Assembly: GCA_014825775.1 (NCBI GenBank)
Contig: MVAQ01000036.1
Location: 1 to 64,000 of the forward strand
Source: Krasilnikovozyma curviuscula
Lineage: Eukaryota; Basidiomycota; Tremellomycetes; Cystofilobasidiales; Mrakiaceae
Direction: 5' to 3'
Length of the DNA: 64,000 nt
This document shows positions 1 through 11,985 of the stretch, piece by piece. A program made the translations under genes and the position numbers. Positions within the stretch are counted from its first letter, which is position 1, and each line of letters opens with the position of its first letter. The notes beneath the pieces are model-generated. The model saw nothing but the letters and a program-made list of their open reading frames with translations. It did no database searches and had not been told where the DNA came from.

Positions 1-163
1 GGACATTCGGTGCCCCGGTAGGCAAGCCTTGGACTATGTACGACCCATTCCACATACACGTTTCGATGAGACCAATGAATTCGGCACTGCTAATGTCAAC
101 CTCTTTGCTGGCAGACGGGGACGAGGATGAAGGACTAGGACTAGGCAAGTGTGGACTAGACAT
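1..163 (-). CDS. N-terminus of an unrecognised gene, cut by the window edge
   Basis: The reverse strand is open for 54 codons from an ATG at 163 to the left edge. The predicted protein starts MSSPHLPSPSPSSSS, a disordered Ser/Pro leader, then becomes less biased (EFIGLIETCMWNG). That change from low complexity to mixed composition is typical of a real N-terminus. No family can be named from 54 residues. It is supported only by reading frame and composition; the rest lies outside the window. Confidence 0.4.
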   Translation of the reverse strand, partial: MSSPHLPSPSPSSSSPSASKEVDISSAEFIGLIETCMWNGSYIVQGLPTGAPNV

Positions 164-1011
164 TATATTGAGGGTGGGATCAGAAGTGAACGTCAACGTG
201 AGCAAGCGCAGACCAAATTGGGATGATCACGGTGTGAAGTGAAGCAGGCTGCTGCCCCAAATTGCCTAGCCATCGAAAGACTGTAGCTCTGCAGTTGGGC
301 TATGTCTAGATTGCACCACTTTTTCAGCTCGATAGAAAATGTAATGGTGGAAATCGCATTGTTAATACTGGACGAATGATTTTTTTTGTTAATAAAATGA
401 TTAGATAGTTAATTTTCCAGTGGCCGAATTTTGGGACTAAATACGCCCCATAAAAACACTCGCACAAATCAATTTCTCAGGAACTTTCGCTGGAGTATGA
501 TAAGCGAAAGTCTGTTAAAACTTATATTTGGAGCAGTTGATCGCTCATTCTTATGGCGTTTGTTATCTCTACATTCTCTCCCCCGGGCGTTCCCTACTAG
601 GGCTCCTTCAAAACAGGCTACTCTCCCTACCTCCTGTAACTAAATGTGTAATGTGAGTCGTAACATCACTTTTACTCTGTAATGCGCTGCATTCGTTATG
701 TTGCTACTCTTTATCGCCCTTCAGCTCCTCTCCACCCATGCCATCACTGGCGACACCAAGTACTCCTACGATTTAGTCTTCACCGACAACGTTGCGCTGC
801 AGTCTGAATCTTCTATATCTTCATCATCAAAACCGCTGCTTTATACAGAGGTTGTAAACAACCATGTACTTCGGACAAGAGCGCAGCGGAAGACCTTATT
901 CAGCTTCATTTAAATAGCAGTGAATGAAAAAAGCATCGTGCTACAACAGTCCCAATATCATTCTGTTCTATCTACATCCTGCGTCATTATATTAACCATT
1001 AGCGCGACCCT
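164..1011. other. Intergenic, no supported gene
   Basis: Holds the upstream region of the edge gene and the downstream region of the coiled-coil gene. A 71-codon plus-strand frame at 698-913 begins with a signal-peptide-like hydrophobic run (MLLLFIALQLLSTHA) but has no partner exon or family support, so it is not called as a gene. Confidence 0.5.
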
Positions 1012-2765
1012 TTACGAAAACTGATTCTGCATCCCCATTACACCTCTCAATTGCTCCTCCGTGAGCACAATATGTCCGTCCCTGACGAGCTCACTAAATC
1101 TCCTCTTCTCCGCAAGCCTCTCCTGTTCAATCATAGCGACCCTCCTCTCGGCCTCCTCCCTCCTGACTTCCGCCTCTCTCAGTTTCCTCTCTGCCACGGC
1201 AGCAGCTGCGGCATTGGCGTTTGCGGTCGCTGCTAAAGGATTGAGGTTTTGGTGGCTTGTGAAAATTTGGGTGATGGTTGCTACGCAGTTGTTGATGGCT
1301 TCTCGCTCCGAAGGTGTGCATTGTGCGAGGAGCGTCGTCGACACATAGTGCTCCGGTGCTGCTGAGCCTTTCTTCTTTGCGGTTGGACTGAAGAAAAATA
1401 GAAATAAAAATTGAACAAAGACCAAAAGAAATAATGTTTCAGACTAGCTCTTGCAGCCGAAATGGAGAAAAGGAAGGAACGAGGAAGGAAGTACTCACTG
1501 GGCAAGAACGGTAAAGATCATTCCGCTTGCTCTAACATCCATCTCCTTACTCTCCTTCATGATGTTCTTACTCAGACGCATATACTGAATCTTCTGTCCT
1601 TCTGGTGTCGTCTCAGGTTGCATCGCGGCGATCTTGGCTTGTTGCGCTGTGTGAGTGCAAGTGCAAGTGCACAGAGAGAGAATGAGAGAGAGTGAGATCA
1701 AACAAAAGAAGGTCAGCTGAGGGTTTCTCGTAGAGCATAAATGATTATATGAAAGAGAGGGAATAGACATCGTACTTACCGAGAAGGCGAGACCCAGTTC
1801 CTTTGGTAGCACGCTTCTTCTTTCCTGTGAGATCAGCCTGGTCACTTCCATCTCCAGGGGTGGTACTGCCTTCAGCATGGTTTGTTTGAGAGAAGACGTT
1901 GGCCTCAGAGCCTCCCACTAAAGATCAAAATCAAAATCGCCAGCAGCAGGGTCAGAATCAGAATCAGAATGAGAAGCACTCCCGTAGTAGGAGGGAAAAC
2001 CGCAACGCGATAGTGCCCTCACCATGTTCGGTCCCCAGCAGGGAATTTGAATCAGGCTGCATGTCATCGTTCGGACCAAGAATGGGTATTGAGAACATGC
2101 TGAAGTCCGGCTGGCCGTCATGGACACCGCCTATGTGGGAAGTAAGCACTGTTTACAGCGAATGGGACAGATCGTCAGTATCGTTGCGTTGACGGCGGTG
2201 TGTGTTCATGCATAAAACCAGATGCAGAAGGCCAATTCCTTGTCAATGCGGTTTGTCGTCCTTGTCCAGCTTCCTGACTCTCGATACTGGTCATTTCGTC
2301 GCAATGCTGGATGAGACTGGACCAATTCCCACCCTTGCGTCCCGCCAAGTCCCAGAGGTCTATTCCACTATACATCCATCCATCCATGTCTCCACAGAAT
2401 GATGCCCTCTCTTCTTGCCATCTTCACGAGAGAACGGACGAATGACTCACTGAATTGGTTTTCTCCTCCAGCGCCAGCCACTGCCGAATAGCTATCCTCG
2501 TGAGAACCTCCTGCAACGCTGTCGTCTTGGATAGATGGATCCAGTCCTGGAACATACATCGGAACAGAGTATGCTACATCGAGCTGAGGAGCTGCTGGAG
2601 AGAGATACGACGGCAATGGGGAGAAAGCAGTCGCTCAGGTCAGTGTCTTTTTTTCTCTCTTTCTGCTTTGTTTTCTCATTTCGAGAACTGCTTACCATTC
2701 CCATTCAACTGATTAGCATTTCCACCCGTCTTCTTGGACCCCTTGGATGGTCTGTCAGGTGGCAT
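1012..2765 (-). CDS. Coiled-coil protein of unknown function, 327 aa
   Basis: Six exons on the reverse strand (2765-2696, 2594-2451, 2130-2023, 1917-1780, 1646-1499, 1387-1012) join in phase into 327 codons. The N-terminal half is acidic, Gly/Ser-rich and probably disordered. It leads through a basic patch (GKKKRATKGTGSRLL) to a helical C-terminal half with an Ala-rich heptad-like coiled coil (AERKLREAEVRREEAERRV). I do not recognise a family. The intron at 2131-2450 is 320 nt, long for this genome, and could hide a small exon. The start ATG has no upstream in-frame alternative and lies 174 nt from the divergent HAD gene. Confidence 0.75.
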
Positions 2766-2939
2766 GGCTATGAAACCAGAGGGAGAGAAGATCTCTTGAT
2801 CTTTAGCGTGAATGGTGTTTGGGCTATTCAGCGCCTGCGCTCAGACGCTCTTTTTGCAGCTGCACTTGACATCGACGGCGTCGACGACTGCACCTCAACC
2901 AAAGCAAAGCGGAGCATCAGGTTCGCCTGAACACCAACG
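2766..2939. promoter_or_regulatory. Short bidirectional promoter
   Basis: 174 nt separate the start codons of the divergent coiled-coil and HAD genes, so both promoters must share this stretch. No clear TATA box or known operator is visible. Confidence 0.5.
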
Positions 2940-4184
2940 ATGGCCTCTCCAAGAAAGAAGATCAAGCTCGTGCTGTTCGATGCGTTTGACACCCTCGTCA
3001 GTCCTTTATCTTAGTTTTGGTCCCTGTTCTCAGAGCTCTCTGCGTTTGGCTTGCTCTTAATGATTTCTCACGATGCATTCGTTCGACGATCCTACAGATC
3101 TATCCAAAGCTCCCTATACATGTCCAGTACACGCAGGAGGCTCATAAAGCTGGTCTTATAAGCTTGAAGCCAGATGATATACGAGCGGGTTTCAAAAAAT
3201 CTGTCAGTCCCAAGTTGTCTTTGAGCTCTGTATTTACGAGTGGCTGACCCCCCGTTTTCTGTTACTCGATTCAGTTTCCAAGTTTGAACAAGGAATTCCC
3301 TCTTTACGGTCGAGCTGTGGGTATGGCGCCCGAAGTCTGGTGGACCAAGCTCATATCAGAGACGATGATTCACGCTGGCGCTTCTTCCTCAGGTACACTT
3401 TTCTACTACACCTGATAGTCACCTAATAGCTAAGAAGTTCTTCTTCAGACGTTGCAAGTGCAATGCCTCAGCTTGGTCCCTCACTGCTCGAGCGCTTCGC
3501 TTCCAATCAAGGCTACAACTCGTTCGAAGATGTGATTCCAGCTCGTAAGTGCATTGTCCTTTCTCTTAGTAAGCCACCAATCAACTGACTTTAACTCATG
3601 TCCGTAAAGTGAAAGCGCTTAAAGAGATGGACGTCAAGACAGGTTCGTCTACTACTTTCCAATCTGGGTACCGGTCCCACTCATTCGTGCTGCACTGACT
3701 TACCGCTGTTCATGCCAGCTGTCTTATCAAACGCTGATCCTCGAATACGTTAGTATCCACCTCCTCACCTCGTTGACGGAAAACTCATTCTGACCTGGCC
3801 GCTCCTTCAGTCAAGGTCTTCGACTCGTTAGACATCACTCCGCACTTCACCTGCTCGCCGACCCTCAACACCCTTGTCGGAATCTCTAAACCCTCTCCTG
3901 AGATCTTCCATCATGCATGCCGTTCCGCCGGGGTCGATTTCTCGGAGGCAGCCATGGTCGGGGATGAGCTCGATGCAGACTACCACGGTGCTGAGGGTGC
4001 GGGCTTACATGCACTGTTGCTGAGGAGGGAAGAGTTTGATGTCTCAGATGGAGCGAAGAGAGAATTGGAGGAGGAGCTCGAGGGGGTGAGTGTTGTGCAT
4101 AGGCTGGAAGATGTGGTCACTTGCGTTAAGTGGTGGAATGAGGTGGTTGATGCGGAGGTTCATGGCGCTCCGGAGGGGATATAG
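2940..4184 (+). CDS. HAD-superfamily hydrolase, HDHD3/YMR130W-like, 270 aa
   Basis: Seven exons (2940-2996, 3098-3202, 3275-3392, 3449-3544, 3610-3642, 3719-3748, 3811-4184) join in phase. All four HAD motifs are visible: motif I LVLFDAFDTL with the nucleophile Asp, motif II VLSNAD, motif III Lys in ISKPSPEIF, and motif IV MVGDELDADYHGA. The cap region (PVHVQY-like segment, then FPLYGRAVGMAPEVWWTKLI) resembles the HDHD3 group of soluble HAD phosphatases. The physiological substrate is unknown for this group. The 5' end is well fixed because the first exon ends just after motif I. Small exons of 30 and 33 nt are supported by phase and splice consensus. Confidence 0.9.
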
Positions 4185-4525
4185 AAGGACATTTAAGGTT
4201 AGACGTCTGTATTTTATCGCATAGTATGAGTCGCATTCGTGCTGGATAGCATTTCTTGCCCAGCCGACTCGGCGCTGCCTCTGTGGCTGGTCTCAGCTAT
4301 ATTCTATTGAGGACAGGTCAGACGGTAACCACTAGCAAGCTATAGACATAATTAAGAGTGTTCCTGGGGTGGGGTCAATACACTCAGACCTATTGAGACG
4401 GAGGAGAGATCAACTCTACTAATCGGTACGCTCATCCCATTCAATTATACTGGTCCTTGCAGTCGATGACTTCCTTTCCTTGCTCTCCTCACGTCTCCAG
4501 ACTGTCAGCTTGAGAATCTTCGAGG
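4185..4525. other. Intergenic, no gene seen
   Basis: Terminator region of the HAD gene and promoter of the following gene; no open frame, RNA gene or recognisable motif. Confidence 0.5.
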
Positions 4526-7221
4526 ATGTCAGGGTTCGACAGAAAGCATCTCTTTGCTATTTCGCAGACGGATGTGTTGTACCTTCTGGCGGACGAAAGT
4601 GAGCTCTGCGAGAGACTGAATAGAAATGCTCCGCCGTCCAGCTTTTTCTGACTGACATTTTGTGCCCCTCTCTGGGCTTGACCATCTAGAGAAATCGTCG
4701 AATCCTGCTGCTATCCGAGCTGTACTGAAGGATTACTGTCAGCGAAAACTATCAAAGGGGAAGTCTGCGAAAGAGGTTGGGAAGAAGTTGGAACTGCTGG
4801 AGATTGAAGTAGACCATTGGAGAGTGAGCACCGCCTTTTTTTACTTCAGAAAACTTCGTCGTTCTGATGCTGATGATGACTTATTGCTTGTTCTGTGTGT
4901 TTGAAGGAAGTGTCTCATGGTCGTGACTTCAAAGAGGTCCCACCGCTGTTCAAACAGGTCCGACTTGAACTTGGCTTACCCCCATCGCGAATCTTCCGAG
5001 ACGAGATCATTGCAGTCATCAGAGAACCTGATGGAACAGTTGCTCCACCATCGTATCAAACGCCAGGATCAGATCCCTCGACCCAGCAGACAATACCGCG
5101 CGACGCACCGCTCGAACAGATCATCACTCCCTTCAACTTCAATCCTGAAACCGATACCCCACCAGATCCTCGTCCTCCGTCCCCATCAGCACCGTCGTAC
5201 AGGGCGGCAGAGTCCGAGTATGGAGATAGCGGCGGTTCTGATTATTCATCCATGACCGGGGTTCGCACAGCGACCGAGAGACGACAGTCGACCATGACTG
5301 ACACTTCTAGCAACATTGGACCTCAACTGTCATCTGATAAAGCTAGAGATAGATACTCAGGTGTAACACGACGTTCGACGATGGAAGACTCTACCTCTCC
5401 CCCTCCAAAGTTCGACTCCACTTCTTCTTCTCCACCGGTCCAAACACCTGTTCGTCAAGATTCTGGTGCCACTCTCCTGGGAGCTCCTCCTCCAGCGTTC
5501 AGTGAACGCCCGCAGAGGTTCTCTGGCTTTGCGTTGAGCACAGCTGGAACTGGTCTTGAAACTCTGGCTAACGGAGGAGCCAGGCCGTCACCATCGCGCT
5601 CCTCGACAGGACCACTCAGTCTTGTCGATGATACCGCATCACAGTCTCGCCGTATTTCTTCTGTCTCAGGGAGCGAAAAGGATAGACTCAAGGCGCTCGA
5701 TGCTTCCAACTCAGGTTCACCTTTACAGACACCCCGATCTGGTGGTGACATCAGCGGTACAGAATCGTTCTTCTCGCACCAGCAATCACTAGACGGAAGC
5801 GAAGTTTCCAGCTCAGTTGGTGGCGGAGACTCGAGTCCGTCAAGCGGTCGACCTAGAAACGAAAAGGATCGAAACCTCTACACTGGTTCAACAAAGAGAG
5901 AGGAATCTCCAGCTGGCGAAGGCTCATCTTCTCACCCAGTTTACACACCTCAAGAAGCCTCCTTTCTTATCACGGGTCCAAATGATGTTGACGATGATGA
6001 AGCGAGGCAAGAAGAGGAGGAAGGTCTGCGATCTGGTGGGCAGTTGCTCCCGAGTTACGACGATCCGAGTACACATGAGATTGTCGATGAGTTGGATTCA
6101 TTGAACCTGCCAGATGATGGAGGAGCTGCTGGGATGGGTCGAGCACCCACCTATCGGTACAATCCGAGGTACAGTGCCCCTAGAGCGTTGCCAGCTTTGC
6201 CGTCGCTGCCTGAAGCTGCTGGTGAGTCTGCATCGTCTCTTGTCGCCGACGAAGTTTTTAACACACGCCCAATCTTCGGTACGGCAGTTTCAAATTCTCC
6301 TACTCCCCACATTGGTCTGCCGTCAGCGGTGTCTGAGAAGGAGACACTTCGAACGCGTATGATTGCACAGGAATCGAGTGCTAGACCGCAGTCGCAATTA
6401 ACTACTCAACCTCAAGGTGAGCTGTTTCGATTTGAACGCTGACTTCCCTTCCTGTGCTAAGTGACTTCTTTGCAGGGCCAAATGTAAGACCCCCACCTAC
6501 ACCGGCAACTTCACTACCTCCTGCATCTTCCTCATCGTATCCAAATGAGAAAAACAGCTCTCTTCTTTGGTCAAGCAACGAACTAGCGCAACGAAATCCT
6601 ATTCGACTTTCTGTCCAGAACTTGCCGGACTCGCTGGTGGACTCATCTCTTACACCACCCTCTCCGGAGACAGCATCCTCAAATCCTGGAACAATCACAA
6701 CAACTTCATCACCACCAGTCCTAGATATTCCCGGGATGTCTCCGCTCACTTCTTCTTGGGCAGCCAATCTCATATCAAAAACCATGCACGACGAGTCTGA
6801 TACACCACAGTCAAAATCACATCCAGTAGCACCTCTGAACATTCAGAAGCACGCAACTTCACCAGATAGGGTAGTGTCAATGCCTCCTATGCACTCAGAT
6901 TCATCCCAAACATCAATGAGAGGCTTCACCCTAGTCGATAACGGTTTCTTACCTCCCTCGTCTACCAACGGCGACAGTTCCCGAAGAGTGTCTTCTCCAC
7001 CATCTCTAGCAGCGGCATCACCTCCACCAAGCAACACAATCAGACCACCATATCAACAGAGGATATCCTCAGCTGGATCTACCTCATCTCAAACTGTAGA
7101 CAGCGCTGCTGTCACGAATGGAAACGAAGGTAGCGTCGACAAAGGGAAAGGGTCGATAAAGGGGAAATGGGGATTACCGAAGGCGCTAAGGAGAACCAGC
7201 ACTGCTTCGGGTAAAGAGTGA
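4526..7221 (+). CDS. Large disordered protein with short N-terminal helical domain, 820 aa
   Basis: Four exons (4526-4598, 4690-4823, 4907-6416, 6476-7221) join in phase into 820 codons. Roughly the first 120 residues look folded: a helical segment with NPAAIRAVLKDYCQRKL and EVGKKLELLEIEVDHWREV, then FKQVRLELGLPPSRIFRDE. The remaining 700 residues are Ser/Pro/Thr-rich and disordered, with one acidic patch (DVDDDEARQEEEEGL) and a basic tail (KGKWGLPKALRRTS). I do not recognise the N-terminal domain. The shape, a small domain plus a long phosphorylatable tail, would fit a scaffold or regulator, but that is inference only. Confidence 0.85.
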
Positions 7222-7950
7222 AAAGAAATGAAGATGCTAGGTGATGATGTCACGGTAGATGTTAGTGTAGCAGTTTTGACGACCGTTGGATGATTGCTGT
7301 AATCTGTGGGAGCTGCTATCCGCAAGGCAATTGCTTCCTTTACGATGAAGCTACGAACTTAGTCCGCTGTCACCACGTATCTATGTATGATCAAACAGCC
7401 CCTTTATAATTACTCTGGCAGTAAACCCTTCCTACCCGTTTCAACACAGATGCGGACAAACTCAATCTGAGAGGATTTTTTGCATGCTTGTCACACACTT
7501 GGGTTCTCCAGCGCCACGGAAAGAAAAAAAGTTCCTTGTTCTCAAGACTACTTTTTAAAAAAAATTGCAGTTCATATTACTCTGTATCATTCCCTCAGCA
7601 CTTACCAGCTCTGGCGACGGAAAGAGCTTAAAAGAAAGATCAGTGAAGAGTTGATCAGGGTGTCGAAAGGCACATTTAGATATGCTGACATCATACTTCT
7701 CAGCTCTATCATCAATGCAGCAATCATTTATCACTCTCATTCTACATTTAAAAAAAAAGATGAAGCTTGAAAGTAGAAATATTCTACCTAACATCGGTGA
7801 GACAAAAAAGCGACACACATATGTTTGACGTCATCGCTGCAGGTGCAGCGAAAACTCGATTTCTTATCAGTTGCTTCCCTTCCGCAAACCAAAACAACCC
7901 AAACCTCGAAACCTCAAATCAATCCGATCCCAAACCTCCTTAACCAATCG
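7222..7950. other. Intergenic, no gene seen
   Basis: AT-richer stretch between two plus-strand genes. The reading frame of the next gene stays open upstream to an ATG at 7825, so its start could be 42 codons earlier. Confidence 0.5.
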
Positions 7951-8414
7951 ATGGCAACTCGCTTGATGATGTCTGCAGCTTCCCTTGCCAGAGAGGAGCT
8001 AGCTGCTGTCTCGAAGGCAGAACTCGACACTGCGACCAGCACTGCAACTCACTCAGTGTCAGTACCTTCATCAACCGCAGCTACAGGATCGAGCACGATT
8101 ACAGCTACAGCTTCGATGGTCAGGCAACAGATTGGAAAGCAGACGGTGCAGAGTGAGTACCACCGGTAACGTTGCCTTGAGTCGCTGGATCCCCGTAGTG
8201 AGACTAATGCATTCCTCTCTTTGTTCTATTGTTCATTGTAGGTACTTCTGAATCTTTTCTCACTATGTCCTCTGGAACAGGCAGTATTCTCGAGAATAGT
8301 GCTGTCAAGGAGGCCCTGAGCAACACATTCCAAACTGGGATTGAGGAGAGTCTGGAGCAGACTCTTGAGAGTCATGCTATGGGACTGACTAATCCTGCTG
8401 GACCTGCTGCCTAA
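7951..8414 (+). CDS. Small unknown protein, 124 aa
   Basis: Two exons (7951-8152 and 8242-8414) with a normal GTGAGT...TAG intron join in phase. The protein is rich in Ala, Ser and Thr, with two predicted helices: an N-terminal one (ASLAREELAAVSKAEL) and a C-terminal one (AVKEALSNTFQTGIEESLEQTL). No family is recognised, and there is no signal peptide or membrane span. I chose the ATG at 7951 because the sequence just upstream looks like a CA/CT-rich leader; an in-frame ATG at 7825 is the alternative. Confidence 0.65.
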
Positions 8415-8731
8415 TCTTACTCTTGAAGGGGGACGGCGTTCACGAGTTAATGACCTTCTAGGTGAGTGACTCTCATGGGTCAGGTCAGGAACATCTCGAT
8501 ATTTGCTGACGAGGATCTTCTTATCGTACCTCCAACTTGACAGTTGTACTTAGACTCTTTTAGAATTATTATGCACTTATATATAGCCAATCATTTCTGA
8601 AGCAAGTGCTGAATTGTTTTCGCTGTGCTCGTTTGGTCAAGCACTAGAACCCCTCGCTCGCTTTGTACTGGACGATAATGATTGAGTGGTAATGAATACA
8701 CTACTCATGTTAACAACAAATTTAAATTCAA
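8415..8731. other. Convergent intergenic region
   Basis: Lies between the 3' ends of the small plus-strand gene and the minus-strand NSUN2-like gene. Only AT-rich terminator-like sequence is seen. Confidence 0.5.
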
Positions 8732-10391
8732 CTAATTGCCCCCATTCCTCTGTTGATCAGTCTGGAACGCAGAATCGCGCTGCTCGATGAGTCCAAGCAG
8801 CACTGAGTCCTTCCCCTCCACCGTTTTGAAGTCGGTCACATACTTCTTTTTAATAGCACTGCATACCAAGAAAGAATATGAGTGAATAACATGTATTAGT
8901 CACGGAATGATTGAGGGTACTGACAGTTTCATCTTGTCACTCAACAACAGTTGGGTCCAACGACCCTCTTTCCAAAGCGGGAGATATAGCGGCTCAATGC
9001 CACTTCTAGAGAGAACCAGGTTCGTGGTCAACGACAAAGCTCTACTGCGCGAGGGCGTAACTTACCGAGCTTCAGCATTGTATACCGCAACCCCACTTCC
9101 GTCCGGAATGACTTGCAGCTTCTCAAACGCCTCCTTATCGAATATCCCAGCGTCCACCCTGGGCAGACTGGTGAGCTTCCTTAGGTCCTGCAAGCCCAGG
9201 TAGACCAATCTCGACGGTGAAATATGAGGTCCAATCACTTGTACAGACTTCGACAGGACTTTCCAAGAGGAGGTGCGTTTATCGGCAGAGAGAGAGGTCG
9301 TGCTGTTGAATAATCTACCTCCGGCAGAGTAGAGACGGGTCGTGTTGATGTCATTATGCGTAAGAAGAGCCTTCGGACCAAAGAAAACGTCAGATCATGC
9401 CGGTCGTAAATGGAATGAAGAATGCCACCATAGAACGAACCTTCATTTTCTCATTCATCACGCAGATGAAAGAGTTCATTTCTTTTAACGGCTTATTCCA
9501 GTTCAAGAGGTGGGTTGGAAAGGATTGTCTGTTGATACCGAAATGTTCACTATTATCGAAAGAGAAGAACCCATCAGTACAAAGCAATTGTTTTTGATGG
9601 GAACAGCGTACTTACATGCAGGATTGGACCTCTGTATCGTCTTCATCTGCGAATCTGAAGTTGGCGTGTTCGATGTGAGTAGGTGCAATGTCTGAGAGGA
9701 TCAATATGAAGAGACGCGACGTCAACAACCTAAACGTTAATAACCTAAACTATGAGAAAGAGAGAGAGGGGGGAGGCTTCGATCACATACATTCCATGAG
9801 CTCTGTATTTTCGTATGGGCTACAGAGTAGAGATTCTAAATTCAGCGTTCTATCGACGTTAAATCAACTAGCTACTCACTCTTCACCGACGACAACGGCG
9901 TTTGGATGCGCTTCGATATCCTCTTGTTGCTTCCCAGAAGCTCCTTTACTCCATGAAGTCGATATTCGTTGGTGCTGTATAGATTCACTAGCTGCGATCT
10001 GTCTAGTGGCTTTCTCCAATACAGCAACGAATATTCCTGAAGTGTCGTTGAGGTGAGGATAAACTCTCCACCTGAAAATGTAAACAAAATATACCATCGT
10101 TAAATAACGTGAAATCAAAGACGATGAGGGTCCAAAACTGAAAAATGACACTCACGCGTTCTCCAGCCCCTTCCCTTCAGCACCTTCATTAGGGACTCGA
10201 ACAGAATCCGGTAAAATTCCATCATAGTAGATATCCATCTTTTCCAGCGTCTCTAGTCCACCTAGATATTCCTTTTCGTAGGGCGTCCAAAAGGTCAGAC
10301 CTGGAGATCGTTTGAGGTCCGGCAGAGTCGAAGAACAGTCGGCAATGGATACATCTTTCGAAGAACATTGGAATTCACGTCAGAAAAAAAA

Positions 10392-10427
<36 letters not shown>

Positions 10428-11985
10428 CATGCCAAAACAGCGTAAAGTCAGAACTAACCTGTGAATGCATTAAGAGCAGCACATATGACAGCCTCATTCT
10501 CGACTGGGTTCATACTCCTCGTTGTATATACCAAACGGCCACCTGGTTTGAGTAAATCGAGCGCTCTGAGAAGGAGTGTGAGTTGGTTTCTGCAAGGCGG
10601 TGTTTTAAAACACAGTTAGTGCTCGGATTTTGCGTTGATGATAGAAACAGCGCCTGACATACGTGTGGAACGCGTTGGCGAGGTGGGGCGACCACGTCGC
10701 CCATTGTCCTGAATTTTTCCGGAGATCGCCATCACCAGAAGACCTTCACAACAAAAGCAACAGGGAATTTTCGTTACACTAGTGGATCTACATATACCTC
10801 ACTGGAATCTCATGACTCACGGCGGAGAGACCAAGATCTTGTCATACTTGAACGCGCCCTCCCCTGGTCCAAACGTCAGGTTTGGAAAGTAAGCGCCATA
10901 AAGATTCGTACACATCGTCGCTGTTGACGTCAATTTCCCGACCTGCCGGATGACCTCCTGGATTTGTTTCTGGAACGGATTGTTTGATATCAACAGACCC
11001 GTGGGACCGTTAGTTATGGATTCACCGCCGTCTTGATGGAGATGATCGATGAGAGATATTGTAGATTCGGGTGTGGAGTGAATGTCGAGGATTATATCCG
11101 AAGGAAGAGGTGAGAGGAGATAGGCTGGAATTGAACTTGCGGCATCATGCTCCCAGATATTGCCCTACAGAGGATTCAAGATGTGAGTTAGCAAATGATA
11201 TCTACAACTCATTAGAGATAAGGCCAGTCACTAACCAGGCTGTGCTCTGCTTCTACGTAGGACGTCAGAAATGAGTGTCGGCCGTGTTTGTGAACACCTG
11301 TCTTTCCAGAGTCTAAACACCAAAGGAGTTCGTTTGGAAGCCTAGAAGATAAAAGATCACTCTAGAAATCAATCTTAGCCAACCTCCAAAGCACATAAAC
11401 AGGCTTACCAGTTGACAGTATTCAAACTGTCGCCCTCAACCTGGTCGACACTAGGCTTCAGTCTTGTGCTCAACATCTTCCTCACTTCAGCAAGTGAGCC
11501 AGATCTATTCGGATTGATCCTGAAGGTGAACGGTAATGGCGTCTGAAGTGATCGAATAAGAGCTTGAAGCTCTGAAGGCGGCAGGATGTCTTTATAGTAC
11601 CGTATGAGTTCTTCGTTCATGCGAGACAGCCGTGGAGATTTGGGATTCCATTTGATAGAGACATGGTCTAAAGGTACCTGGTTGCCTGCTGAGTCTATGA
11701 GATGGCGTTCAAGATGGGATTGGTCGACAGCAAGAACTTCAGAAAGTGAACGGGGCGTTTTGGTAACTCGGGTGAACTAGAGACCGTCATCGTTTCATCA
11801 TGGAAACCCAAAATTATTCATACCAATCATCCAAAGTAAAAGAACAAAATGGAAGTCAGCACACCAAAAAGTTGATACGAGCTCGAAAAGGCGGGAAGTG
11901 AGGTACGAACAGACGAAATAGCTGGAGTACGTATCTTCACCTTGTTCCTGCTGGAAGATTTGAGTCTACATAGCGATGGACGCAT
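8732..11985 (-). CDS. NSUN2/Trm4-family protein with degenerate catalytic motifs, 718 aa
   Basis: Thirteen exons join in phase: 11985-11941, 11776-11409, 11341-11236, 11164-10821, 10743-10663, 10589-10459, 10354-10156, 10071-9887, 9691-9616, 9549-9441, 9370-9066, 9005-8925, 8858-8732. The order of conserved blocks follows tRNA m5C methyltransferase Trm4/NSUN2: RYYKDIL, LPFTFRI, GDGDLRKN, KPGGRLVY, NPVENEAVI, RVYPHLNDTSGIFVAVL, then the NSUN2-type C-terminal domain (FRFADEDD). The key residues are lost. The family's SAM motif DMCAAPGSKT reads DIHSTPESTI near residue 200. The PCSGDG loop reads PSSGDG (Ser289). The TCS motif reads TRS (Arg339). Both catalytic cysteines are therefore absent, although the frame is intact, so this is probably a pseudoenzyme and not a pseudogene. 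The first exon is the least certain; the donor at 9886/9878 is also ambiguous. Confidence 0.87.
10384..10426. repeat. Homopolymer A tract in an intron
   Basis: 43 nt of A broken only by a GT at 10396-10397. It lies inside the 104-nt intron at 10355-10458 of the NSUN2-like gene, where it reads as poly-T ahead of the acceptor. Length may be unreliable in assembly. Confidence 0.9.

Noticed and set aside
698..913. 71-codon frame with signal-peptide-like start
   Set aside because: No homology clue, no splice partner and no second conserved segment; such frames are expected by chance.
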